From Streptomyces sp. MMG1121 (GTDB lineage Bacteria; Actinomycetota; Actinomycetes; Streptomycetales; Streptomycetaceae), in contig NZ_LGDV01000118.1 of assembly GCF_001280015.1 (NCBI RefSeq), positions 1-64,000 of the forward strand: DNA of 64,000 nt, given 5' to 3'. The notes under the pieces are model-generated. The model was not told the origin of the DNA. It did no database searches and saw nothing but the letters and a program-made list of their open reading frames with translations. Position numbers and translations under genes: made by a program. Shown here piece after piece: positions 8,873-19,300 of this stretch. The first letter of the stretch is position 1, and every line of letters starts with the position of its first letter.

Positions 8873-9385
8873 ATGAACACGGCACCCGACTCCGCCGACG
8901 CACGGCATCGCTGGCTCACCGACGGGGAACAGCGCGTCTGGCGTGCGTACATGCACGCCACCACCCTGCTGGAGGACCACCTCGACCGGCAGCTCCAGCG
9001 TGACGCGGGCATGCCGCACATCTACTACGGGCTGCTCGTCGGCCTCGCCGAGGCGCCGCGGCGGCGGCTGCGGATGACCGAACTGGCGATGAAGTCGAAG
9101 ATCACCCGCTCCCGGCTGTCGCACGCGGTCGCGCGGCTGGAGAAGAACGGCTGGGTGCGCCGCGAGGACTGTCCCTCGGACAAGCGCGGCCAGTTCGCGG
9201 TCCTCACGGACGAGGGGCTCGCGGTGCTCAAGCGCACCGCGCCGGGCCATGTGGACGCCGTGCGGCAGGCGATGTTCGACCGGCTCTCCCAGGAACAGCA
9301 GAAGGCCCTCGGCGAGATCATGGAGATCGTCGCCGAGGGCCTCCAGCCCAACGAAGCGGGTGCGGACCTGCCCTGGCTCCGCTAG
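8873..9385 (+). CDS. MarR-family transcriptional regulator
   Basis: A 170-residue MarR regulator with the winged HTH in the middle (MTELAMKSKITRSRLSHAVA, then the wing REDCPSDKRGQFAVLTDEG). It probably represses itself and the divergent dioxygenase until a phenolic ligand binds. The ATG at 8873 follows GGGAG closely. The palindromes ACTTGTTCAAGT and AACTCTCAAGTT just upstream are likely operators. It converges on an MFS gene whose stop is only 10 bases away. Confidence 0.88.
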   Translation: MNTAPDSADARHRWLTDGEQRVWRAYMHATTLLEDHLDRQLQRDAGMPHIYYGLLVGLAEAPRRRLRMTELAMKSKITRSRLSHAVARLEKNGWVRREDCPSDKRGQFAVLTDEGLAVLKRTAPGHVDAVRQAMFDRLSQEQQKALGEIMEIVAEGLQPNEAGADLPWLR

Positions 9386-9395
9386 CGGCTCACCG

Positions 9396-10943
9396 TCAGT
9401 GGGCCACCACCGGCACCGGCACGGCGTCCTCGGCGTTCTCGGCGCCGTCGCCGGAGGCCACCGGGGTGGAGCCCGGGCGGCCGGCGTTGACGAAGGTGAA
9501 CGCGATCAGCGAGGCCAGCGCCAGGATGCCGACGGCGAGCCAGATCGCGGAGCTGTAGCCGTGCACCATGCCCTGGAGCTTCACCAGCTCCTGCTGCGGC
9601 CTGGTCGCGGCGCCGGCGATGTGGTCCTTGACGTACGACGTCATCGCCGAGGCGGCGATGGTGTTCAGCAGCGCGGTGCCGATCGCGCCGCCCACCTGCT
9701 GCGAGGTGTTGACCATCGCGGAGGCGACACCGGCGTCCCGGGGCTGGACACCCTGGGTGGCCAGGGACATCGCCGGCATGAAGGCCGTGCCCATGCCGAG
9801 GCCGAGCAGCACCATCGCGGGCAGCAGCTGGGTGCCGTACGAGGTGTCGATCTTCAGCTGGGTCAGGATCAGCATGCCGAGCGCGGCGACCAGGAAGCCG
9901 GGACCCATCAGGAAGCGCGCCGGGATCCGGGTCATCAGACGGGCGCCGATCTGGGTGGAGCCCGTGATCATGCCGGCCACCATCGGCAGGAACGCGAAGC
10001 CGGTCTTGACCGGCGAGTAGCCCTTCACGACCTGGAGGTAGTAGGTCAGGAAGAGGAACAGGCCGAACATGCCGATGATCGCGAGGCCGAGGGAGAGGTA
10101 GATACCGCCGCGGTTGCGGTCGGTCACCACGCGCAGCGGCAGCAGCGGGGCCTTGACCCGGGACTCGACGACCACGAAGGCGAGCAGCAGCACCGCGGAC
10201 GCGACGAACATCGAGACGGTCACGGCGTCGCCCCAGCCGTTGGACTCGGCGCGCGTGAAGCCGTAGACGAGGGCGATCAGGCCGAGGCTGGACAGGAGCA
10301 CGCCGGGGATGTCGAGCGGGGAGCGGTTGCGGCCGCCCTTGGGCTCGCGGATGACGAAGTAGGCGCCGGCCGCGGCGATGACGGCGAACGGGACGTTCAC
10401 GAAGAAGGTCCAGCGCCAGTTCAGGTACTCGGTGAGGAAGCCGCCGAGGATCAGGCCCACGGCACCGCCGCCGCCGGCGATGGCGCCGTAGATGCCGAAC
10501 GCCTTGGCGCGCTCCTTGGCGTCGGTGAACATCACCGCGAGCAGGGAGAGCGCGGCCGGGGCGAGCAGCGCGCCGAAGACGCCCTGGAGGGCGCGGGCGC
10601 CGAACATCATCGCGCCGGTGGTGGCGGCGCCGCCGAGCGCGGAGGCGAGGGCGAAGCCGATCAGACCGGTGACGAAGGCGCGCTTGCGGCCCCACTTGTC
10701 GGCGATCCGGCCGCCGAAGAGCAGCAGACCGCCGAAGGCGAGGGCGTAGGCCGTGACGACCCACTGCTTGTTGCCCTCGGATATGCCGAGGTCGGTCTGG
10801 GCGGAGGGCAGCGCGATGTTCACGATGGTGGCGTCGAGGACGACCATCAGCTGGGCGAGCGCGATGAAGACGAGCGCCTTCCAGCGGTTGGCGTCACCGC
10901 TCGGGGCGGCGGCGCCGGAAGCCTTGCGGGCTGTTTCGGACAT
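9396..10943 (-). CDS. EmrB/QacA-type MFS drug exporter
   Basis: A 515-residue DHA2 exporter with about 14 TM segments. TM1 (LMVVLDATIVNIALPSAQTD) carries the D..IVNIALP motif of the family, motif A reads GGRIADKWGRKRAF, and GGGGAVGLILGGFLTEYLNW corresponds to the antiporter motif C region. It likely extrudes drugs at the cytoplasmic membrane. The TetR gene immediately upstream on the same strand is probably its repressor. ATG at 10943 is chosen; a GTG four codons earlier is also possible. Confidence 0.88.
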   Translation of the reverse strand: MSETARKASGAAAPSGDANRWKALVFIALAQLMVVLDATIVNIALPSAQTDLGISEGNKQWVVTAYALAFGGLLLFGGRIADKWGRKRAFVTGLIGFALASALGGAATTGAMMFGARALQGVFGALLAPAALSLLAVMFTDAKERAKAFGIYGAIAGGGGAVGLILGGFLTEYLNWRWTFFVNVPFAVIAAAGAYFVIREPKGGRNRSPLDIPGVLLSSLGLIALVYGFTRAESNGWGDAVTVSMFVASAVLLLAFVVVESRVKAPLLPLRVVTDRNRGGIYLSLGLAIIGMFGLFLFLTYYLQVVKGYSPVKTGFAFLPMVAGMITGSTQIGARLMTRIPARFLMGPGFLVAALGMLILTQLKIDTSYGTQLLPAMVLLGLGMGTAFMPAMSLATQGVQPRDAGVASAMVNTSQQVGGAIGTALLNTIAASAMTSYVKDHIAGAATRPQQELVKLQGMVHGYSSAIWLAVGILALASLIAFTFVNAGRPGSTPVASGDGAENAEDAVPVPVVAH

Positions 10944-11122
10944 GGGGTTACCCACTTCGGAACTTTCGTGACGGAAAACGAGAGGGAGGACGAGGGAGAA
11001 CGAGAGGGAGGACTTCGCCGGAAAAGATGAAGTAGAGCGAAAAAACGGAACCTGCCACTACGGCTCGTCCACGGTGACGGCCGCTGTGGGGGTGGACTGG
11101 GGCGGGGAGCCGAACTGATCGG

Positions 11123-11770
11123 TCAGCCCTTGCGCAGCTCCCCGATGGTCACGGCCTCACCCGGCAGGGCGGAGCGGGCGGGTGCCCGCAGGCCGTCGAG
11201 GAACAGCTGCAGATGGCGGTGGACGAAACGGTCGTTGTGCAGGCAGTCCGTGCCGGCCGGGGGCCGGCTCAGCTGGGCCACGGCGATCATCAGGTCGCCG
11301 ACACCGACGTCCGGCCGGAGCTGCCCTGCCGCCCTGGCCCGGCTCATGACCTCCTCGACGAGCTGCTCCAGGCGCTCGCGGGAGGCTTCCAGGTCGGGGT
11401 GGAACCGGTCGAAGGTGCTGGAGATCATCGGGCACAGCGCGCTGATCCGCTCGTCGGCGGAGGTGTGCACGAAGTGCTCCAGTGCGGCGAAGGCGTCCCC
11501 GGTCTCGGCGAGAGCCAGCTCGGCCGCCTCGGCCGTACGGTCCATGACGGAGCAGACGACCTCGCGGACGAGGGCGTCGCGGTCGGGGAAGTTGCGGTAC
11601 ACCGTGGCGTTGCCGACGCCGGCCCTGCGGGCGATGTCGTCCAGCGGCACATGCGGACCGTCCTCGACGAACATCTCCTGGGCGGCGGTGACGATCCGCT
11701 CCCGGTTGCGCACGGCGTCGGCCCGGGGCCGGGGCATCTTGCGCGGTGCCGGGGTGGTCGCGGTCGACAC
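11123..11770 (-). CDS. TetR-family regulator, probably of the adjacent exporter
   Basis: A 215-residue TetR repressor. The HTH is at residues about 22-65 (VTAAQEMFVEDG then LDDIARRAGVGNATVYRNFP), followed by a C-terminal ligand domain of the type often annotated SbtR-like. It starts with GTG at 11770, preceded by GAGGAG. It sits about 180 bases upstream of the EmrB/QacA-type exporter on the same strand, the usual arrangement for a local repressor of an efflux pump. Confidence 0.86.
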   Translation of the reverse strand: MSTATTPAPRKMPRPRADAVRNRERIVTAAQEMFVEDGPHVPLDDIARRAGVGNATVYRNFPDRDALVREVVCSVMDRTAEAAELALAETGDAFAALEHFVHTSADERISALCPMISSTFDRFHPDLEASRERLEQLVEEVMSRARAAGQLRPDVGVGDLMIAVAQLSRPPAGTDCLHNDRFVHRHLQLFLDGLRAPARSALPGEAVTIGELRKG

Positions 11771-12086
11771 GGTCTACTCCTCGAAAGTGTGCGGGAGCCC
11801 CACGGGGTCGTTCCTGCCGGGGGCGATGATCGCGATCCGGGGAAGCAGTCCCCGTTTCGCTCGGACACACGGTTAAACGGGGAAGGGGTCCCCGGTTATT
11901 TCCCGCCCACAAAGAGAATGCCTGTGACCTGAGCCACACTCATCTCCGGTCGGGATTCACCCTCTTGCGGGCCCGCTTTCCCACGATCGGTCTCCTCCAG
12001 CGCGCGCCTGGCTCCCCCCTCGACACAGGGTGAGCGCAAGGGTGCAGCCGGAGATCCGCGGCTGCCGTGGAGCGAGAGGTTGACGC

Positions 12087-13481
12087 ATGCCGCCGCAGCC
12101 GCCCCGCCACATACGCCTCCCTCACGAGCGCGTCCCCGCCGAGTGCCTGTCCCCCGGAGGCGCGGCCGACGAGGGGTTCGTCACGGACGAGGACCCTGCG
12201 GGGGAGGGGGGCGGGTGCGACGGGCGCCCGATACGCTCGCGCCGGATGGCCGCTCTCGCCGCGGTGACCGTTCTGACCCTCGCGGTCAGCACCTCGGCCG
12301 GGGCCGGACATCTGACGGCGCCCACCACCGCCGGGCCGATCGCCCTGGCCCGTTCCGCCGCCTTCGCACCCTGCATGATCCACGGCGGTTCCGACGTCCA
12401 GATGACCGAGGGCGTCCCCACCCCGCACGGATACTCCCGCTCCACGGGCACGGTGCACGCCCTGACCCTGATGGTCGACTTCTCCGACGCGCCGGGCGAG
12501 GGCAGCGCGATGAGCCGCTTCCACGAGTTCTTCCCGCAGACCCAGCAGTGGTTCCGCACCGCGTCGTACGGCCGTCTCGACTACGTGCCCGAGACGCCGG
12601 TCACCGACTGGCTGCGGATGCCCAAGCCCTTCAAGGAGTACGGCATAGGGCGCGGCGCGCCCTTCGACCCCGGCTACCGGCAACTGGTGCAGGACCTCGT
12701 GGCCGCGGCCGACCCCAGGGTGGACTTCCGCTCGTACGACCTCCTCAACGTCCTGGCCACCCCGAACGCCGGCCCCTCCGCGCTGGACACGGTCCTGTCC
12801 GTGACCTTCGCCGGGAACGGCGACGCCCCGGTCGCCGACGGCGTCCCCGTCGCCAACGCGTCCTTCGTCTACTCCCGCCAGGACGACGGCTCCGGCTCCT
12901 ACTCCCGTACCGGCTACCGGGTGCTGCCGCACGAGAACAGCCACACCTTCGGGCTGCCCGACCTGTACACCCAGGAGGGCGGGGGCGTGGTCGGGCACTG
13001 GGACATCATGAGCGAGGACTGGGGGGCCAACAACGACCTGCTCGGCTGGCACAAATGGAAACTGGGCTGGCTGGACGTCTCTCAGATCAACTGCGCGGTC
13101 CGGCCGGGCAGCGCCGAGTACACGCTGACACCGCTGTCCCGGGCGGGCGGCGAGAAGCTGGTGTTCGTGCCTACGGACTCCCACAGCGGATACGCGCTGG
13201 AACTGCGCACCCAGGGCGGCAACGACGAGTCGGTGTGCCGCCCCGGCATCCTGATCTACAAGGTCGACGCGACGATCGACACCGGCCGCGGCCCGATCAC
13301 GGTCTACGACGCCCACCGCAACAGCGGCGGCTGCACCCGCAGCCCCAACATCCAGGCAGAACTCTCCGACGCCCCCTTCTCCCCCGGCGAAACCTTCACG
13401 GACCCTGGCCACGGCATCACGGTCCAGGTGCTGGACGCGGATTCCGGGGGGAACTACCGGGTGCGGGTCTCCCGGGGGTGA
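12087..13481 (+). CDS. Secreted M6-family metalloprotease
   Basis: A 464-residue secreted zinc peptidase of the M6 (immune-inhibitor-A-like) group. A cytoplasmic-looking N-terminus of about 50 residues precedes a hydrophobic signal segment (MAALAAVTVLTLAVSTSAGA). The zinc site is LPHENSHTFGLPDLY near residue 280, an HExxH motif, followed by a Met-turn-like DIMSEDWG. The unusually long pre-signal stretch suggests either translation from an internal start (ATG at 12246) or a Tat-like leader, since RSRR precedes the hydrophobic core. It stands alone between a TetR gene and an IclR-like regulator. Confidence 0.85.
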   Translation: MPPQPPRHIRLPHERVPAECLSPGGAADEGFVTDEDPAGEGGGCDGRPIRSRRMAALAAVTVLTLAVSTSAGAGHLTAPTTAGPIALARSAAFAPCMIHGGSDVQMTEGVPTPHGYSRSTGTVHALTLMVDFSDAPGEGSAMSRFHEFFPQTQQWFRTASYGRLDYVPETPVTDWLRMPKPFKEYGIGRGAPFDPGYRQLVQDLVAAADPRVDFRSYDLLNVLATPNAGPSALDTVLSVTFAGNGDAPVADGVPVANASFVYSRQDDGSGSYSRTGYRVLPHENSHTFGLPDLYTQEGGGVVGHWDIMSEDWGANNDLLGWHKWKLGWLDVSQINCAVRPGSAEYTLTPLSRAGGEKLVFVPTDSHSGYALELRTQGGNDESVCRPGILIYKVDATIDTGRGPITVYDAHRNSGGCTRSPNIQAELSDAPFSPGETFTDPGHGITVQVLDADSGGNYRVRVSRG

Positions 13482-13546
13482 GGCGGTCGGCCACCCGGCC
13501 GGCCGGGTTTACCGTAGGCGTGCCCGAACGCCGTACCGGAGAGTCG

Positions 13547-15154
13547 ATGCCTGGGAAATCCGTACTGGACGCCGATGCACCTGCCGAGGACGGGCCGCCG
13601 GGGGAGGTGGTCGGGCCGCTGGTCCGCGGGGTCGGTGTGCTGCGGCGGCTGACCGAGGCGGGCGGCGTGCTGAGCCCGAGTGCGCTGGAGCGGGCCACCG
13701 GGCTCGCCCGGTCCACGGTCGACCGGATCGCCGCGACCCTGGCCCGCATGGACTACGTCCGCCTCGACGGCCGGGACGTCGTCCTCACCCCGCGCGTGAT
13801 GGAGCTGGGCAACGCCTATCTGGCCGCCCTGCGCCTGCCCGCGCTGCTCGGCGCGCGCGCCGACGGCCTCGCCGACGAGCTGGACGAATCGGTGTCCCTC
13901 GCGGTCGCCGACCTCGACGGCGTCCGCTTCGTCCACCAGGCCACCCGGCGCCGCGCGCTGTCGGTGAGCTTCCGCATCGGCGACCTGCTGCCCGCCGAAC
14001 GCACCGCGCCCGGAGCGCTGTTCGCGACCGGGTGGACCGAACCGGACTGGGCGCGCTGGCGGGAGCGCCGGGCCGCGGACCCGCGGGACACGGCCTTCCC
14101 CGCCGTACCACCCCGGCAGACACCCGCCGGCGACACGGCCTTCACGGACCGGGTGGAGCGGGCGCGCCAAGACGGCTGGGCCCTGGACGACCAGCTGATC
14201 GAACCGGGGCTGGTAGCGGTCTCCGTGCCGGTACGGGACCCGGACACCGGCCGCCCGGTCTGCGTGGCGAGCGTGGTCAGCCACACCAGCCGGCACTCGG
14301 CGGCCGACCTGCGCACCAGCCTGCTGCCCCGCCTGCGTACGGCGGTGGCGGCGATGGAGTCCGACCTGCGTACGGCACCCGTGCCCGAGCCCGGCCCGCC
14401 GCCCTCGGGCCTGGCGACCTGGACGACGGCGTCCAAGCACGAACTGGGCCGGGACTTCGTGGAGTCACTGGCCCGGGGTCTGACCGTGCTGACCGCGTTC
14501 GGCGCGGGCCGCTCGGCGCTGCCGCTGACCGAGGTGGCACGGGCGACCGGCCTGTCCCGGGCCACGGCCCGCCGCGCACTGCTCACCCATGAGCACCTGG
14601 GTCTGGTCAGCGCGCGCCCCGACCGCACCTTCACCCTCACCCCACGCGTACTGGACCTCGGCTTCCCACCCCTGTCCCGCACCACGCTCCCCCGCCTGGC
14701 CGAACCCCATCTGCGCGCCCTGGCGGACCGTCTGCACGAACCGACCGCGCTCGCGGTCCTCACCCCCGACGGCACGGAGATCCAGTACACGGCCGGGGCG
14801 GACACCGGCCGCGTCCTGACCGTGCACATCACCGTGGGGGCCCGTCTCCCGGCGGCGGCGACCTCCCTGGGCCGCGTCCTGCTGGCGGACAGCTCGCCCT
14901 CCTTCCCGGAGGTCCGCGCCCAGGGCTACGCCCTGGCCGACGAGGAACTGGAGTCGGGCCTGCGCTCCATCGCCGTACCGGTGCGCGACCGCACGGGCCG
15001 GGTGGTCGCCGCAGTGTGCGTGGCCACTCACGCGGCCCGCCGCACCCCTGAGTCCTGCGTCCACGACGTCCTCCCCGCCCTGCGCACCACCGCCGACCGC
15101 ATCCGGACGGACCTCCGCGCGGCCTCCCGCTTCACCCGCGTCCCCCCGGCCTGA
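13547..15154 (+). CDS. Tandem IclR-domain transcriptional regulator
   Basis: A 535-residue protein made of two IclR units in a row. Unit 1 has a winged HTH at about 25-85 (SALERATGLARSTVDRIAAT) and an effector domain to about 280; unit 2 repeats this, with a second HTH at about 305-360 (LTEVARATGLSRATARRALL) and effector domain. IclR proteins normally have one copy, so this is a fused duplication as seen in some actinobacterial catabolic regulators. The ATG at 13547 follows GGAGAG. It borders the biosynthetic cluster and converges on the flavoenzyme gene; it could regulate the cluster but more likely is flanking chromosome. Confidence 0.82.
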   Translation: MPGKSVLDADAPAEDGPPGEVVGPLVRGVGVLRRLTEAGGVLSPSALERATGLARSTVDRIAATLARMDYVRLDGRDVVLTPRVMELGNAYLAALRLPALLGARADGLADELDESVSLAVADLDGVRFVHQATRRRALSVSFRIGDLLPAERTAPGALFATGWTEPDWARWRERRAADPRDTAFPAVPPRQTPAGDTAFTDRVERARQDGWALDDQLIEPGLVAVSVPVRDPDTGRPVCVASVVSHTSRHSAADLRTSLLPRLRTAVAAMESDLRTAPVPEPGPPPSGLATWTTASKHELGRDFVESLARGLTVLTAFGAGRSALPLTEVARATGLSRATARRALLTHEHLGLVSARPDRTFTLTPRVLDLGFPPLSRTTLPRLAEPHLRALADRLHEPTALAVLTPDGTEIQYTAGADTGRVLTVHITVGARLPAAATSLGRVLLADSSPSFPEVRAQGYALADEELESGLRSIAVPVRDRTGRVVAAVCVATHAARRTPESCVHDVLPALRTTADRIRTDLRAASRFTRVPPA

Positions 15155-15164
15155 AACGCCGGGG
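15144..15164. terminator. Hairpin at convergent IclR / flavoenzyme stop codons
   Basis: CCCCGGC / GCCGGGG, 7 bp with a 7-nt loop, spans the IclR stop codon and ends one base before the flavoenzyme stop. It probably terminates both transcripts, including the end of the 30-kb biosynthetic operon. Confidence 0.6.
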
Positions 15165-16298
15165 TCAGAAGTGGGGTGAGGCCGGGTCGCCGCCGAGGCG
15201 CAGGTCGCCGACCCCGTCGAGGATCTTCTCGGCGGACGCGACATGGCGGCCCGCGGTGATGAGGTCGCGCAGGCACCGGTCGAGTGGGGTGCGCTCGGTG
15301 TAGACGGCGGCCGATCCCACGGCGTCGTACAGGAGCTGGACCGCCTCCCGGCAGGCCCGGTGGGCGAACTGGCGGGCCAGGGCCGCCGTACCGCGTTCGG
15401 GGGCCAGGCCCGCCGCCTGCGCGGTCCAGGTGTTCTCCAGCGTGGAGTACACGTAGGCGTCCGCCGCGCCGATCAGCGACTCGGCGTGCGCCAGGTCGGC
15501 CGGGACGCCCGGCCGGGGCAGCGCGGAACGCCTGGCGGCGAGGATCTCCCTGGCGGCGTTCAGCGCGGACCTGCCGATGCCCAGCGGCACGCCCGCCATC
15601 TTGAGGGCGAGGTTGTCGGCGCGCAGATGGAGCGGCTCGTGCCGGGTGCCGGACGGCACCAGCCCGAACGTGTGCCGTTCGGGGACGAACAGGTCGGCGA
15701 CCTCGAAGTCGTGGGAGCCGGTGCCGCGCAGCCCGGTGGTGTGCCAGGTGTCGAGCACCCGTGCGTGCGCGGCGTCGAAGACGGCGATCCTCGGGGCGCC
15801 TTCCGGGGTCTGGAACCCGGCCATCACCCGGTCGGCGTGGGTGATCCCGCTGCCGTGGGTCCAGCGGCCCGACAGGACGTAGCCGCCGTCGCGCCGCTGC
15901 GCCCGCCCGGTCGGCGGCAGCACGGTCGCGGTGATCAGGTCCGGGTCCGGGAACAGCTCGGTGAACACCTGCGCGGGCAGCGAGACCACGGCCAGCGCGG
16001 CGTTCAGCGCGACGGCGGCGCACCAGGCGACCGAGGCGTCCCCCTCGGCCAACAGGTCGACGGCCCGCGTGATCTGCGGCACGGTCATCTCGACACCGCC
16101 CAGCCGCAGTGGCAGGGCGGCGCGCAGCAGCCCGGTGGCCTTCAGGCCGTCGAGGACGTCACCGGGAATCCGGCCCTGCCGCTCGATCTCCGGCGCGTGT
16201 GCCGGCAGGCCCGAGACGTACGCCCGTACGCGGTCCGTGACCGATGCGGCGGTCAGGCCCGGCTCGGCCCGGGCCGGCAGCTCCATGGTGGTGGTCAT
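15165..16298 (-). CDS. Acyl-CoA-dehydrogenase-fold flavoenzyme
   Basis: A 377-residue protein of the acyl-CoA dehydrogenase / group D flavin monooxygenase superfamily. The N-terminal helical domain, the middle beta-domain (GGYVLSGRWTHGSGITHADR, resembling HpaB/HsaA-type hydroxylases) and the C-terminal four-helix bundle are present. No clear catalytic Glu of true acyl-CoA dehydrogenases could be placed, so substrate and reaction are open. It is the last gene of the cluster run, 55 bases after the NRPS thioesterase, with a good RBS (CAGGAGG). Candidate roles are oxidation of a thiazoline to a thiazole, alpha,beta-desaturation of the acyl chain, or N-/C-hydroxylation; this is inference from position only. 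Confidence 0.75.
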   Translation of the reverse strand: MTTTMELPARAEPGLTAASVTDRVRAYVSGLPAHAPEIERQGRIPGDVLDGLKATGLLRAALPLRLGGVEMTVPQITRAVDLLAEGDASVAWCAAVALNAALAVVSLPAQVFTELFPDPDLITATVLPPTGRAQRRDGGYVLSGRWTHGSGITHADRVMAGFQTPEGAPRIAVFDAAHARVLDTWHTTGLRGTGSHDFEVADLFVPERHTFGLVPSGTRHEPLHLRADNLALKMAGVPLGIGRSALNAAREILAARRSALPRPGVPADLAHAESLIGAADAYVYSTLENTWTAQAAGLAPERGTAALARQFAHRACREAVQLLYDAVGSAAVYTERTPLDRCLRDLITAGRHVASAEKILDGVGDLRLGGDPASPHF

Positions 16299-16353
16299 CC
16301 CGTCCTCCTGGTTCGGCGGGTTCGGCGGATTTGGTGGGATCGGCCGGTTGTGA

Positions 16354-19300
16354 TCACAGGTCTTCCAGGGCCTTGCCCAGCTCGGCTGCCAGCGTCTGGA
16401 GGTTCGGGGAGCGCATGACGCTGTAGTGGTCGCCGGGCACGTCGATGCTCTGTGCCCGGTCGCCGAGCAGGTCCAGCCACTTCCGGGTGGTCGGGGCGGT
16501 GGCCCCGTCCATGGCCCGCAGCAGCCGGACCCTGCCCCGGTACGCGGCGGGCACGTGGCCGGCCAGCGCGCGGCTGAGGCGCAGGAACCGGCCCGCGAGC
16601 CGGTCCAGGGTGGCGGCGTCGATCTCGTCCGGCAGGACGGCGGCGTGCCGGGCCCGCGTGAGGAGTTCCTCCATCGGGGATCGGCCGCCCGTGGGTTCGA
16701 AGTCGGCCGGCTCGGGACTCCAGTCGCTTCCCGCCAGGCCGGCCAGGTCGCGGGCGAACCGGGCCAGCAGCGCCGCGTCGGAGGCGGGTTCGGCGGGACC
16801 GGGCGGTTCGAGCAGGTCCACGGCCGCGACCAGCTCGACCGTCGCGCCCCGCCCGGCGAGCAGGTGGGCGATCTCCAGGGCGATCACTCCGCCCATGGAC
16901 CAGCCGCCGAGGCGGTACGGGCCCTCCGGGAACCGTGCGGTGATCGCGTCGGCGTAGTGCGCGGCCAGGGCGGCCACGGTCTGCGGCTCGGGTTCGAGGT
17001 CGGGGTACTGGAGGGCGTGGAACGGCTGGTCGTCGTCCAGGAGGGCGCCGAGCCCGGCGTAGCAGAGCACGTCGCCGCCGACCGGGTGGACGAAGAACAG
17101 GGGGGGCCTGCTCCCGGTGTCCCGGACCGTGACCAGGGCCGCCCGGCCCTCGTCGCCGGGCTGCTCGCGCAGCACCTCGGCGAGCGATGCGACGGTCGGC
17201 CGGGCGAGCAGCGTGGCCACCGGCAGCGACCGCCCGGTGCGCTGCCGGATCCGGGTCATCATCCGCACCGCGAGCATCGAGTCGCCGCCGAGGTCGAAGA
17301 AGTCCGCGGTGACGTCGACGGTCCCGTCGGCGGGCGCGAAGAACTCGGACCAGATCTCGGCGAGAAGCCGTTCGGTCGCGTCGCGCGGTGCGACCGCGGC
17401 GCCGGAGCGCGGGGCCGGCTCCCCGGGCGACGGCAGGAGGTGGCGGTCCACCTTGCCGTTGCCGGTCAGCGGCAGCTCGTCCAGGAGGACGATGCGGGCG
17501 GGCACCATGTAGCCGGGCAGTTCCCGGCCGAGCGCCTCGCGCAGCTCGTCCTCGGCGGTGCCCGACACGGCGTACCCGACGAGCCGTCTGGGGCCGCCGC
17601 GCTCGCCCTCGGCCACGACGGCGGCCGCGCGGACGTCCGACCGGCGCAGCAGTGCCGCCTCGACCTCGCCCAGCTCGATCCGATGCCCCTGGATCTTCAC
17701 CTGGGAGTCCATCCGCCCCAGGAACTCGATGTCGCCGTCCGGCAGATAGCGGCCGAGGTCGCCGGTCCGGTAGAGCCGCTCCCCCGTCGTCGGCTGGCGC
17801 AAGAACGCAGCGCGCGTCTTCGCCTCGTCGCCGAGGTAGCCGCGGGCCAGGCCGGCCCCGGCGATGTAGAGGTCGCCGGGTACCCAGGTCGGGCACGGCC
17901 GCAGCGCCTCGTCCAGCACATGGAAGCGCTGGTTCCGCATCGGCCTGCCGTACGGGATGCTCGTCCAGGCCGGGTCCACGCGGGTGATCGGGTACTGGAT
18001 CGACCAGATGGACGCCTCGGTCGCGCCGCCCAGGCTGCAGATCCGCGCGTTCGGCAGGATCTCGGCGATGGCTGCGGGGAGGGTGACGGGGATCCAGTCG
18101 CCGCTCATCATCACCACGCGCAGCGACGGCGGACCGCCGAGGGCCCGTACGTGCTCCACGAACATCTCCATCAGCGCGGGGACGCTGTTCCAGACCGTCA
18201 CACCGTGCCGGTTCACGAGATCCAGCCAGGCGGCCGGTTCGCGCTGCGCCGACGCGTCCGGCAGGACCAGGGCGCCGCCGGCCGCGAGCAGGCCGAACAC
18301 GTCGTAGACCGAGAGGTCGAAGTTGAGCGCGGACAGGGCCAGGACGCGGTCGTGCGCGGTCACGCCGTACCGGTCGTTGATGTCCTGGATCGTGTTGACC
18401 GCGCCGGTGTGCTCGATCATCACGCCCTTCGGCACCCCGGTGGATCCCGAGGTGAAGATGGTGTAGGCGAGATCGTCGGGCCCGGCCGGGGAGGGCGGCA
18501 GGGGGCCGCTCGCACCGGTGTCCGCCGGCTCGGTGTCGACGTGCAGCGAGCGGGTTCCGGTCGGCAGGTCGAGCCCGGCCGCGACCGCCGACCGGGTCAG
18601 CACCAGCTCGATACCGGCGGTCTCCATGATCGTCCGCAGTCGGCGGGCGGGCATGGCCGCGTCGACCGGCACGTAGGCGGCGCCCGCCTTGAGGATGCCC
18701 AGTGCCGCGACGACCTGTTCCCAGCTCTTGTCCATCACGATGCCGACGTGCACGCCGGGGCCCGCGCCGCGGTCGATCAGCCACCGGGCGATCCGGTCGG
18801 AACGGCGGTCCAGCTCGCCGTAGGTGAGGGTGCGGGCGGTGGTGATGACGGCGGGCGCGTCCGGGCGGGCCGCGGCCTGCCGCAGGAACGCGTCGTGCAG
18901 CAGCTCGGCGGGGACGAGGGCGTCCGTGGCGTTGGCCGCCCTACGAGCCTCTAGGTCGGCCACCGGCGCGAGCACGGACGGCGGACGGTGCCACGCCCCC
19001 TCGCCGCACAGGTCCCGCACCAGGTCCAGGTAGGCCTCCCACATCCCGTCCACGACGCCTGCGGGGAACATCTCCTCCACCACGTCCCAGTTGAGGACCA
19101 GTTCCCCGGCCTCCTCCAGAGCCTGGTGGTCGAGCCACACCTGCGGCGTCCGCACCGAGCTGGACGCGAGCCTGCCCAAGGCGCCGAGCGTGGTCAGTGC
19201 CGTGAGCGCCCCGCGCTCGTCCTCGCCCTGTCCCGAGAAGCCGATGGTGCTGGTGAAGACCACGGGCATGCTCGCCAGGCCGGTCCCGCCCCGGGTGCGG

